DNA from: JAGVSR01 sp963708775
GTDB lineage: Bacteria; Pseudomonadota; Alphaproteobacteria; Rhizobiales; Hyphomicrobiaceae
NCBI GenBank assembly: GCA_963708775.1
Contig: CAVPTI010000012.1
Span: forward strand, 124,001 to 188,000
Direction of reading: 5' to 3'
DNA length: 64,000 bases
Shown: in pieces, positions 1-8,078 of the stretch
Numbering within the stretch: position 1 is the stretch's first letter
How the letters are laid out: each line of letters starts with the position of its first letter
Position numbers and translations under genes: made by a program
The notes under the pieces: generated by a model
The model's database searches: none
What the model was told of the DNA's origin: nothing
What the model saw: the letters and a program-made list of their open reading frames with translations, nothing else

Positions 1-26
1 CAAGCTGGCGGATTGTAACACTTCGC

Positions 27-563
27 TCAACCCTGCCGGGCGCGGGTCAATTGCGCCGGTGAACTCGCCGCCACAAGCTCTTCGCCGAGAAGGAGCCGGC
101 GGCACGCCTCCAACTCGATGATTGTGCTCTGCAGCAAAGTCTCGAGACTGACGGAGGCAGCGAGCGGCCGAGCGGTGGCCCCACGTGCGCCTTTGCCATT
201 GGCCTTCGTGATAACCTTGCTGACATCCGGTGCTATTCCGGCGCCGTCGGTCTTTCCGGTCCGGCCACGCGCCCCTGCCTTGTCGGCACTTGCCACATGT
301 GCGAACGCCTTCACCTGGTCGACGCCCTGTTCCCGCAGGATTTTTTGCACGCCCTTGATCGTGTAGCCCTCGGCGTGAAGCAGACGGCGGATGCCTTTCA
401 ACAACTCCAAGTCTTCTGGGCGGTAATACCGCCGTCCACCGCCCCGCTTCATGGGACGGATCTGCGGAAACTTGGCCTCCCAGAAGCGCAGGACGTGCTT
501 GGGCACGTCGAGGTCCGCCGCAACTTCGCTGATCGTCCGGAAGGCTTCGGCCGCTTTCGCCAT
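27..563 (-). CDS. MerR family transcriptional regulator
   Basis: A 178-residue protein with an N-terminal MerR-type winged helix-turn-helix at about residues 9-75. It begins with TISEVAADLDVPKHVLRFWE and contains the wing motif GGGRRYYRPEDLELL. The rest is Ala- and Lys-rich and poorly conserved, with no metal-binding cysteines, so it is not a metal-type MerR. It lies 250 bases downstream of ihfA on the same strand. The ihfA-merR order is common in alphaproteobacteria, which supports the call. Its target genes cannot be inferred. It may act with IHF as a nucleoid-associated regulator, but that is speculation from position. Confidence 0.9.
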   Translation of the reverse strand: MAKAAEAFRTISEVAADLDVPKHVLRFWEAKFPQIRPMKRGGGRRYYRPEDLELLKGIRRLLHAEGYTIKGVQKILREQGVDQVKAFAHVASADKAGARGRTGKTDGAGIAPDVSKVITKANGKGARGATARPLAASVSLETLLQSTIIELEACRRLLLGEELVAASSPAQLTRARQG

Positions 564-813
564 GGAGACGGTCCCTCATCACATTGATTGATGCTGCGGG
601 TCGTGCGCAGCGAGGCTGTCGTCGCGCATCATAGCGCGCGCACGCCAATTCGTCCGCAGTGTTCGACGGCAAGTGTGTCGGTGATGTGGACAAACATCAA
701 AGAACCGAAGCATGTGCGACGCTTCGCAAACGGTCGCGATTATCCATCCACGGAGCCAATCCGCGCCAGATGCAGCAGGAACAATCTTGAAACGGTAATC
801 GAAATCGAAACTG

Positions 814-1131
814 CTATTCGGCAGCCTTGCGGCGCATGCGGCCGGAGTTGATCCGGTCCTTCATGATATTGCTCGGGCGGAAGACCAGAACCTTGCGCGG
901 TGTGATCGGCACTTCCTTGCCGGTCTTGGGATTGCGGCCAACGCGCTGTCCCTTCTGACGAATTCCGAATGAGCCGAAAGATGACAGCTTCACGCTGTCA
1001 CCGCGAGCCAGGCTCATCGAAATTTCACTCAACACGAGTTCCACAAGATCTTGCAACTCGTTGCGTGGTAGCCCGACCTTTTTGACGACTGCCTCCGCGA
1101 GATCTGCTCGCGTCAAAGTTTTCCCTGCCAT
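814..1131 (-). CDS. ihfA: Integration host factor subunit alpha
   Basis: A 105-residue HU/IHF-fold DNA-bending protein. It starts MAGKTLTRADLAEAV and carries the family signature GSFGIRQKGQRVGRNPKTG followed by the DNA-intercalating beta-arm region. IHF alpha pairs with IHF beta and bends DNA sharply at specific sites in replication, recombination and transcription. An in-frame start 11 codons further upstream exists, but the chosen ATG matches the family N-terminus. The gene lies between fabH upstream and merR downstream, all on the minus strand, which is the usual alphaproteobacterial order. Confidence 0.96.
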   Translation of the reverse strand: MAGKTLTRADLAEAVVKKVGLPRNELQDLVELVLSEISMSLARGDSVKLSSFGSFGIRQKGQRVGRNPKTGKEVPITPRKVLVFRPSNIMKDRINSGRMRRKAAE

Positions 1132-1307
1132 ATGAAACCGCGCCTCCCCGCAATCTATTGGCACCCTTCTTTACCGTGGTGCAGGGCAATGCTAGCGGGA
1201 GCAACGCCACCGGTCAACGAGGTGCGAAGCGCAAGGTCCTGAAACTAAACACTTATCCGAAACGTGCTTACCGCAATGCAACATAAAAGCCGACTTGGCC
1301 GTTTAAT

Positions 1308-2285
1308 TTACCATCGGACGAGCACAGCGCCCCAGGTAAACCCGCCACCCATGGCTTCCATGAGCACCAGTTGCCCCTCCTTGACCCGGTGCTCATCCAC
1401 GGCAGCAGCCAGCGCCAAGGGGATCGAGGCGGCCGACGTGTTCCCGTGCCGGGAGAGGGTCATCATGATCTTGTTGGGATCGACGCCGAGTTTCTTGGCG
1501 ATGCCATCGAGGATCCGGGCGTTCGCCTGATGCGGCACGTAGAGATCGATTTCGTCGGCCGCATAGCCCGTTGCCACCAGCGTCTCCTCGATCACCCCGG
1601 AAATTTTCTGCACCGCGTGCCGGAAAACCTCACGGCCGTTCATTCGCAGATGCCCCACTGTCTTCGTTGAGCCCGGCCCGCCATCCACATAAAGCAGATC
1701 TTCGTAGCGCCCGTCGGAACGGATGATGGTCGACAGAATACCGCGATCGTCGCGCCCGCCATGCTGCGGCTGTGCCTCGAGTACGACAGCGCCGGCGCCG
1801 TCACCGAACAGAACGCAGGTCGAGCGGTCGCTCCAGTCGAGAATCCGCGAAAAAGTCTCTGCGCCGATCACGAGCGCGCGCTTGAATTGCCCTGTTTTCA
1901 GGAAGTTGTCCGCGATCGTCATGGCATAGACGAAGCCCGAGCACACCGCCTGCACATCGAACGCTGCGCCCTTGGTGATGCCCAGCCCATGCTGGATGCG
2001 CACCGCCGTAGCCGGGAATGTCTTGTCCGGCGTCGCAGTCGCGCAGACGACGAGATCGATCTCGACAGGATCGATACCCGCCCGCACAAGCGCCTGCCGC
2101 GCAGCCGCGATGCCGAGGTCCGACGTCAGCTCGTCGTCGCCGGCGATGTGTCGCGAACGAATTCCCGAGCGCTCGACGATCCACTCATCGGTCGTATCCA
2201 CGATCTTGGAGAGATCGTTATTCGTGACGACGCGCTTGGGCAGATGCGCCCCCACCCCGCGAATGATCGATCGGATGACTGCCAC
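1308..2285 (-). CDS. fabH: 3-oxoacyl-ACP synthase III (KAS III)
   Basis: A 325-residue thiolase-fold enzyme that condenses acetyl-CoA with malonyl-ACP to start type II fatty acid synthesis in the cytoplasm. The catalytic triad is visible: Cys115 in VQAVCSGF, His252 in VPHQANAR and Asn282 in SRHGNTSAAS. The GTG at 2285 is preferred because it gives the usual family length and has a purine-rich GAAGAGG about ten bases upstream. A TTG six codons earlier is the alternative. plsX lies 75 bases upstream on the same strand, so fatty acid and phospholipid initiation are probably co-transcribed. Confidence 0.96.
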   Translation of the reverse strand: MAVIRSIIRGVGAHLPKRVVTNNDLSKIVDTTDEWIVERSGIRSRHIAGDDELTSDLGIAAARQALVRAGIDPVEIDLVVCATATPDKTFPATAVRIQHGLGITKGAAFDVQAVCSGFVYAMTIADNFLKTGQFKRALVIGAETFSRILDWSDRSTCVLFGDGAGAVVLEAQPQHGGRDDRGILSTIIRSDGRYEDLLYVDGGPGSTKTVGHLRMNGREVFRHAVQKISGVIEETLVATGYAADEIDLYVPHQANARILDGIAKKLGVDPNKIMMTLSRHGNTSAASIPLALAAAVDEHRVKEGQLVLMEAMGGGFTWGAVLVRW

Positions 2286-2360
2286 GCTCGTGCCTCTTCT
2301 CAAGGTTCTGGCCCTTCGGCGAGTGCAGCTCGAAAGGGTGCGTTTTGATACCGCCGGAGA

Positions 2361-3404
2361 TCAGGTCCCGGACGCGGCCTTGTCCAATGTGTGATGGAAG
2401 CCGTCGAGATCGCTCCCTAGGCGCTCCAAGAGCCCGCTCTGGGCCATCTCGTAGCCGAGATCGACGGCGCTCGCAAAGCCCAGGGCATCAATCCCGCCGT
2501 GGCTCTTCACCGCGATGCCATTGAGGCCAAGGAAGGTCCCGCCATTCACTCGGCGCGGGTCCATCTTGTGTTTCAACACTTTGAAGCCGCCGCGCGCCAT
2601 GAAGGCCCCGGCTTTCGACGTCCAGGACCGCGTCATGGCGTCCTTGAGATACTGGCCGATCTGCCTGGCCGTCCCCTCAGCGGTCTTCAACGCGATGTTG
2701 CCGGCAAAGCCTTCGACCACGACCACGTCCACCTTGCCTTGGCCGATCTCGTCGCCTTCGATGTAACCGCGGTAGTCGAGCGGCAAGTCGGTACCCTTCA
2801 GGATCGCATGCGCGTCCTTGACTTCCTCCCCGCCCTTGATTTCCTCGACACCGACATTGAGCAGGCCCACACTTGGGCGCTCGACATGGAACAACGCCCG
2901 CGCCATCGCAGCGCCCATCAGCGCAAATTCGGAAAGCTGCTGCCCCGACGCTCCGATGTTGGCCCCGACATCAAGCACAATGCATTCGGATTTGATGGTC
3001 GGCCACAGCGCCGCGATCGCCGGTCTCTCGATGCCGGCCATGGGGCGAAGGATGAGCCGAGCCATCGCCATCAACGCGCCCGTGTTCCCGGCGGAGACGG
3101 CAGCCTGCGCCTCGCCGGTCTTCACCGCTTCCAGCGCAAGCCACATGCTCGATCCCTTGCCGCGGCGCAGCGCCTGGCTCGGCTTATCGTTCATGCTGAC
3201 GGTGAGCGCGGTATGCACGATCTGAGACCGCGCCTTGAGCGCGGGATGTTGATCGAGGATCGGCGCCATTCGTGCTTCGTCGCCGAAGAAGATGAAGGAG
3301 AGCTGCGGGTGCCGCACAAGGGATATCGCCGCCCCAGGGATCACAACTTCAGGACCATGGTCACCGCCCATGGCGTCGAGCGCCAGCGTCCGAGGTTCCA
3401 CCAT
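2361..3404 (-). CDS. plsX: Phosphate acyltransferase PlsX
   Basis: A 347-residue enzyme that converts acyl-ACP and phosphate to acyl-phosphate, the donor used by PlsY in glycerol-3-phosphate acylation. It begins with the family signature TLALDAMGGDHGPEVVIPGA and contains GFAGNIALKTAEGTARQIG near residue 230 and FLGLNGIAVKSHGG toward the C-terminus. Length is normal. It sits between the DUF177 gene and fabH on the minus strand, the conserved alphaproteobacterial order, and is probably part of one operon with them. Confidence 0.96.
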   Translation of the reverse strand: MVEPRTLALDAMGGDHGPEVVIPGAAISLVRHPQLSFIFFGDEARMAPILDQHPALKARSQIVHTALTVSMNDKPSQALRRGKGSSMWLALEAVKTGEAQAAVSAGNTGALMAMARLILRPMAGIERPAIAALWPTIKSECIVLDVGANIGASGQQLSEFALMGAAMARALFHVERPSVGLLNVGVEEIKGGEEVKDAHAILKGTDLPLDYRGYIEGDEIGQGKVDVVVVEGFAGNIALKTAEGTARQIGQYLKDAMTRSWTSKAGAFMARGGFKVLKHKMDPRRVNGGTFLGLNGIAVKSHGGIDALGFASAVDLGYEMAQSGLLERLGSDLDGFHHTLDKAASGT

Positions 3405-3576
3405 GGCTTTCAGGTCGCTTTTCTGGTCTCAAGCCCGCCCACCGCTGCGCCGAAACCCGAACGGCTCCTGCATCCCCCCGGCGGTGGCGGAACAACCGCG
3501 GAAAATAACCGCAGCGCATCCTCTGACAACCGCTAATTCGGTCGCGGCTCAGCTGATCCCCCGAAATAGCCCCGAT

Positions 3577-4107
3577 TCAACCTGGGTCCTTCAGTTTCTT
3601 CAAGACGGCGAACGGGTTGGCAGAGCTGTCCGCCGCTTTAGGATCGGTCCAGCCAAATGCAACCTCGTCTTTGCGCGGGTAAGGATCGAGTCCGGCCGAG
3701 AGCGTCTCATAGACAATCCGGCCCACGTCGATGCGGTCGTTCTCAATCGGCTCCACTTCCGCCGCGGCAAGAATTTGTACCTCACCGTCGGCGACGTCCT
3801 CCTGCACCTCGCGCTGAAATTCCACGCTGAAGCTCTCCGCGACGCGTCCGGCCACAGGTTCCAGCGAGACGACACACGCCTGAGTAACGGCGGCGTCGAT
3901 GCCACCCTCTAATCGATACCCACCACTGGCAAGAGGCGTGACTTGATAGGTGACTTCGAGCGCATCGCACGAGAGAAGGTCGAGCGCCTTCGACAGAGCG
4001 ATCCGCTCCGGTTCAGTTGCGGTCCGCGACCGGTTCAACGCACGCTCCGGAATTTCCGTGGTCTCGTGCGACCAGTCGAGCGGCAACGGTCCGGCGAGTT
4101 CGGTCAT
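3577..4107 (-). CDS. DUF177 (YceD) family protein
   Basis: A 176-residue protein of the DUF177/YceD family, whose members are linked to 23S rRNA accumulation and often neighbour rpmF or plsX. The C-terminal pattern DPYPRKDEVAFGW followed by NPFAVLKKLKDP is typical. The family's paired cysteines are mostly missing here; one Cys is seen in TQACVVSLEP. The ATG at 4107 has GAGG six bases upstream and is preferred to an ATG four codons earlier. It is flanked by the bc1 chaperone gene upstream and plsX downstream. Function in alphaproteobacteria is inferred from the family. Confidence 0.88.
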   Translation of the reverse strand: MTELAGPLPLDWSHETTEIPERALNRSRTATEPERIALSKALDLLSCDALEVTYQVTPLASGGYRLEGGIDAAVTQACVVSLEPVAGRVAESFSVEFQREVQEDVADGEVQILAAAEVEPIENDRIDVGRIVYETLSAGLDPYPRKDEVAFGWTDPKAADSSANPFAVLKKLKDPG

Positions 4108-4160
4108 GCGAAGCCTCATTCATGGCACAGCAGTTGAAGAAAATACGTACAGGGTCGGGC

Positions 4161-4676
4161 TTACTCGGGAAGGTTGCCAGCAAGGACGCTATCGAGCGGC
4201 TGCGCCTCGAGCTTGACAGCTTGGCCGCGAATATCTGCAGCAAGCGCGGCGGCATCAAGCGTGCGGCCTGCAGCTGCCGGGATGAGACGCGCCAAAAGGT
4301 CCGCGAGTTCCTTATCGCCGCCCGCCATTGCCGCGCGGTAGACCTCCGCCCGGTCATAGAATGCGGCTGCCGCCTTCTTGACCTTCTTAGGAACCGTGAG
4401 ATCACCAATCCCCATTTCGCGCATGTTGTCGTCGAGGTCGGTGACAAATGCTTCCAGCAGCGACTGTGACTGTTGAGCCGCTGCCTCGCCGGCAGCCCGA
4501 AGCCGCTCCATCACCAGAAAGAGGTGCAGAACAAGCGTTTCATAGCGACCTTCAGGTGTATCCGCCACCCCAATCGCTTCGTAAAGAGCGGGTCGGCGGG
4601 CGAAGGTCACGACGGCGCCATAAAGCTCGGATGCTTTACGGCGGCTGTCGGCACGGTTGAAAAACCAGTTCAGCAT
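4161..4676 (-). CDS. Ubiquinol-cytochrome c chaperone family protein
   Basis: A 171-residue, mostly helical protein of the ubiquinol-cytochrome c chaperone family (CBP3-like), thought to help assemble the cytochrome bc1 complex. It begins MLNWFFNRADSRRKASELYG and carries YETLVLHLFLVMERLR and LDDNMREMGIGDLTVPKKVK, both typical of the family. It is the first gene of the minus-strand block running through DUF177, plsX, fabH, ihfA and merR, and it diverges from bamE. The role is known from the family and not shown here. Confidence 0.9.
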   Translation of the reverse strand: MLNWFFNRADSRRKASELYGAVVTFARRPALYEAIGVADTPEGRYETLVLHLFLVMERLRAAGEAAAQQSQSLLEAFVTDLDDNMREMGIGDLTVPKKVKKAAAAFYDRAEVYRAAMAGGDKELADLLARLIPAAAGRTLDAAALAADIRGQAVKLEAQPLDSVLAGNLPE

Positions 4677-4838
4677 GGGGGTTAGTCGCTTTCAGTTCGC
4701 GTTTGCCGCCGCGCCGGGCGGTTGTGAATGTCGTGCCGGGCTGGCAGGCCACGGTGAAATAGCCGTGTAAACCATCACCGCCGTGCGTTGCCAGTCGCGA
4801 CCTCACCAGATAAGCGCAACAAGCGACAACTCAACCAG

Positions 4839-5352
4839 ATGATTCCGAAGATCACATCCAGGATCGCCGTGACCCGAAAAACTTCAAAGTCGCGACAGAA
4901 CCGGTTTTCTCGGATGATTTCGGGAGCGATCCTCGCCAGCGGGCTGCTTTTCATGGGCGGCTGCTCGGAAACGGTCACCAAGCACGGACAGCTTGTTCCG
5001 CGACAGCGATCTGCAGCAGATCCAGCCCGGCATGATGCAAGAGCAGGTGAAGCTGGCCCTGGGAACGCCGACCTCGACCACCACCACCGGCTCTGGACAG
5101 GTCTACTATTATATCTCGAGCACCATGTCGCAGAAGGCGTTTTTCGAGCCCACCGAAGTCGATCGCAAGGTGATCGCCGTCTATTTCAACCAGACGGGCA
5201 TGGTCGACCGCGTCGCCAATTACGGTCTGAAGGACGGCAAGCTCTTCGACTTCATCTCGCGCACGACCCCGGCGCCCGGCGGTAATGAGGAAGGCGTCCT
5301 CAAGCAGCTGTTCCGCAACCTTGGACAGCAGCAACTCTTCGGCGGCAACTAA
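4839..5352 (+). CDS. bamE: Outer membrane assembly lipoprotein BamE (frameshifted in this sequence)
   Basis: A SmpA/BamE lipoprotein, an accessory subunit of the BAM complex that inserts beta-barrel proteins in the outer membrane. The first frame gives a basic N-terminus, a hydrophobic stretch and the lipobox LLFMGGC. The conserved body continues in the next frame with FRDSDLQQIQPGMMQEQVK and VANYGLKDGKLFDFI. Removing one base at 4992-4995 joins the halves as KHGQL-FRDSDL. The protein is about 170 residues with a somewhat long cytoplasmic lead before the lipobox; a start closer to MISGAILASG is possible. It diverges from the bc1 chaperone gene. Confidence 0.85.
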
Positions 5353-5558
5353 CCCGGGCCGGCGATCGCCCAATAATCAGCGTGCAAGCCTATGAAAGGT
5401 GCGCGCTGACGTGACATGACCCGTGCCAGCAGTCCAGAATTGCTCCTTGGTTGCAGGCCCGATTTTTGCACCCATCTACAGGATGGGGCACACTCGATTG
5501 AGCCTCTCTCCGTCTGCACCGCTGTCCATCCTACGACCGACCGGAGGTTTGCCTCACG

Positions 5559-7238
5559 ATGCCGCACGATACTCCGTTGATCGCCACCATTGTCGTTGGC
5601 CTCTCGCTGGCTTTCGTCTTTGGCGCCTTGGCTCAACGGTTTCGCATTTCGCCTATCGTCGGCTATCTGGTCGCGGGCGTCGCGGTTGGTCCGTTCACGC
5701 CGGGCTTCGTCGCCGATCAGAGCCTCGCCACCGAACTGGCCGAGATCGGCATCATCCTGCTGATGTTCGGCGTTGGGCTTCATTTCTCCCTCTCCGATCT
5801 TCTGTCGGTTCGAGCCATTGCAGTCCCCGGCGCGATCGTCCAGATCGGCTGCGCCACACTGCTCGGGATCGGTCTGAGCTCTGTTCTCGGATGGTCGATC
5901 GGCGCCGGCATTGTATTCGGTCTCGCACTCTCCGTGGCGAGTACCGTGGTTCTGCTGCGCGCTCTGCAGGAGCGCCACCTCGTTACCACCGAACAAGGCC
6001 GCATCGCCGTCGGCTGGCTGATCGTTGAAGACCTTTTTATGGTCCTGACGCTCGTCGCCCTTCCCGCGCTGGCGCCTCTATTGGCGCCAGAAGGCTCCAA
6101 TGGCGTGGCGCAGGGTGGCAGCATCGCCGTCACCTTGGGCATCACGCTCATCAAGGTCATCGCCTTCTTCGCGCTGATGATGGTCGTGGGACGGCGCGTC
6201 ATCCCGTGGATCCTCCACTACATCGCCCACACCGGTTCGCGCGAACTCTTCCGCCTTGGCGTTCTGACAATTGCCCTCGGCGTCGCCTTTGGCTCCGCAA
6301 AGCTGTTCGGCGTCTCGTTCGCTCTCGGCGCTTTCTTTGCCGGCATGATCCTGAGCGAAAGCCCGCTCAGTCAGCAGGCGGCCAACGAGAGCTTGCCGTT
6401 GCGCGACGCTTTCGCCGTGCTCTTCTTCGTTTCCGTCGGCATGCTTGTCGATCCGCTGAGCCTCGATGACAACTTCGGCGCCATCATCGTCACCGTCGCC
6501 ATCATCGTATTTGGCAAGTCGCTGGCGGCACTCGCGATCGTCATGGCCTTCGGCCATCCACTTCGCACCGGCCTGCTCATCGCCGCCAGCCTGGCTCAAA
6601 TCGGCGAATTCTCCTTCATCCTCGCCGGCCTCGGCGTCACGCTCAATATCCTGCCGAAGGAGGGCCGCGAGCTGATCCTCGCCGGCGCGATCGTTTCGAT
6701 CATGCTGAACCCACTCCTCTTCTACCTGCTCGACCGCTTTGGTCCCGCGAGTGGGCCGGCTAAAGCGGACGTTGATAACAAGGAGCCGGCCTTTGAGGAG
6801 ATCACACCTCGCTACGTGACACGAAAAGAGAACCACACGATTCTCGTGGGCTATGGCCGCGTCGGAAAAATCGTCGGGAACGCGCTGATAGAAAAATCAG
6901 AACCGCTCGTCATCATTGACGATCGCGACGACGCCGTCGCCAAGCTCCGCGCTCGCGGCATCGACGCGGTCGCAGCCAATGCCGTCACCGGGCTTGCATC
7001 CGCCAACATCAAGGCCGCACGCACGCTCATCGTCGCTATCCCCGATTGCTTCGAAGCCGGACAAATTGTGGAACAAGCCCGAAAGGCCAATCCGACCCTC
7101 ACGATCATCGCGGGCGCACTTTCCGATGCCGAAGAACTCTATTTGAAGGACTACGGCGCCACCACGGTGGTCCAAGGTTCGCGCGAAACAGCAGACGCCA
7201 TCTTAACCGCGGTGAGCCGATTATCCTCCGCAGGCTGA
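5559..7238 (+). CDS. Kef-type K+/H+ antiporter (CPA2 family, YbaL-like)
   Basis: A 559-residue inner membrane protein. Residues 1 to about 400 form the CPA2 transporter, with VVGLSLAFVFGALAQRFRI at the start and EIGIILLMFGVGLHFS in the family's early helices. Residues about 425-545 form a cytoplasmic RCK/TrkA-N nucleotide-binding domain starting ILVGYGRVGKIVGNAL, with DDRDDAVAKLRARG after it. This arrangement matches YbaL/KefB proteins, which exchange K+ or Na+ for protons. A GGAGG-type ribosome site precedes the ATG. The exact ion and physiological trigger cannot be read from sequence. Confidence 0.92.
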   Translation: MPHDTPLIATIVVGLSLAFVFGALAQRFRISPIVGYLVAGVAVGPFTPGFVADQSLATELAEIGIILLMFGVGLHFSLSDLLSVRAIAVPGAIVQIGCATLLGIGLSSVLGWSIGAGIVFGLALSVASTVVLLRALQERHLVTTEQGRIAVGWLIVEDLFMVLTLVALPALAPLLAPEGSNGVAQGGSIAVTLGITLIKVIAFFALMMVVGRRVIPWILHYIAHTGSRELFRLGVLTIALGVAFGSAKLFGVSFALGAFFAGMILSESPLSQQAANESLPLRDAFAVLFFVSVGMLVDPLSLDDNFGAIIVTVAIIVFGKSLAALAIVMAFGHPLRTGLLIAASLAQIGEFSFILAGLGVTLNILPKEGRELILAGAIVSIMLNPLLFYLLDRFGPASGPAKADVDNKEPAFEEITPRYVTRKENHTILVGYGRVGKIVGNALIEKSEPLVIIDDRDDAVAKLRARGIDAVAANAVTGLASANIKAARTLIVAIPDCFEAGQIVEQARKANPTLTIIAGALSDAEELYLKDYGATTVVQGSRETADAILTAVSRLSSAG

Positions 7239-7334
7239 TTGGTAATTTGCTTCTGTCTTTTGATTGCAATCAAAGTATCCCTGCACCCACAGCTGCAGAA
7301 ATCATGACGGTGATGTCCCCATGGAGGGCCACGC

Positions 7335-7817
7335 ATGTCCATGTCTGCCCCCGTTGCTCACGCTGTCGAAACAATGCAGCTCTGGCTGAAGGAGCTGCGC
7401 GACAAGGCTGAGCTTGAAAACGAAGAGTCAGCTCACGCAGTTCTTCGCGTCGTTCTCCATCAACTCCGCGATCGTCTGACGCTGGATGAGGCCGTCGATC
7501 TCGGCGCGCAACTGCCTATGATGGTGCGCGGTCTATACTTCGAAGGCTGGCGCCCCCACAAAGTGCCGCGGAAACTTCGATCGCGACAGGCCTTCCTCGA
7601 CGAATTGACGGATGAACTCCTGCCGCACACCTACCCTGTGGACTGGGCCGTCAGCGCTGTCTTCGATCTGATGGCTCATCATTGTGACCCGGGTGAAATC
7701 GATGACGTCATCGGGCAAATGCCCGATGACCTCAAGCACCTCTGGCCAGCAACGGCGCGTGACCATCACAGACAATCGTTCGACACAAGAAACGCTGCAA
7801 AGGGAACTGGCCGATGA
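7335..7817 (+). CDS. DUF2267 domain protein
   Basis: A 160-residue soluble protein of the DUF2267 family. It shows the typical HAVLRVVLHQLRDRLTLDEA and DLGAQLPMMVRGLYFEGW motifs and a second helical half ending DDVIGQMPDDLKHLWP. The family has no firm biochemical role. GGAGG lies just upstream of the ATG. Its stop codon overlaps the start of the next gene by four bases (ATGA), so the two are probably translationally coupled. The antiporter gene lies about 100 bases upstream on the same strand. Confidence 0.85.
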   Translation: MSMSAPVAHAVETMQLWLKELRDKAELENEESAHAVLRVVLHQLRDRLTLDEAVDLGAQLPMMVRGLYFEGWRPHKVPRKLRSRQAFLDELTDELLPHTYPVDWAVSAVFDLMAHHCDPGEIDDVIGQMPDDLKHLWPATARDHHRQSFDTRNAAKGTGR

Positions 7818-8005
7818 TGACCAAAGATCCCAAACGCCACCACACACCAGACGATGATCCCGAATCCGGAACCGTTGGCACAGGCGAGGATGTTTGCCCC
7901 GAGTGTCACGGCAGTCGGAAGCAGAAGGACAAGGCTGGCCGCATGACGAGCGAACCCTGCGAACGCTGCGGCGGTACAGGCATCATCATTGAAGCCATCG
8001 GCTAG
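7814..8005 (+). CDS. Small DnaJ-type zinc-ribbon protein
   Basis: A 63-residue protein with two CxxCxG motifs, CPECHG near residue 29 and CERCGG near residue 50. This is the arrangement of half of a DnaJ central zinc-finger. No J domain is present, so it is not a chaperone by itself; it may bind zinc and act as an adaptor. It overlaps the DUF2267 gene by four bases, which suggests a shared function. The next gene, hppA, is convergent. Confidence 0.82.
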   Translation: MMTKDPKRHHTPDDDPESGTVGTGEDVCPECHGSRKQKDKAGRMTSEPCERCGGTGIIIEAIG

Positions 8006-8027
8006 CGGCGCGCAGACCATAAAACAA

Positions 8028-8055
8028 AAAACCCCGGGATCGCTCCCGGGGTTCT
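8028..8055 (-). terminator. Rho-independent terminator of hppA
   Basis: A perfect ten-base stem (core CCCCGGGA/TCCCGGGG, loop TCGC) lies 24 bases past the hppA stop. On the minus strand it is followed by a run of T (TTTTTTGTTTT in the complement of 8021-8031). It may also stop transcripts arriving from the zinc-ribbon gene on the plus strand, where the T-tract is weaker. Confidence 0.88.
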
Positions 8056-8078
8056 CTCGTCTTACCTAACGGCCATTC

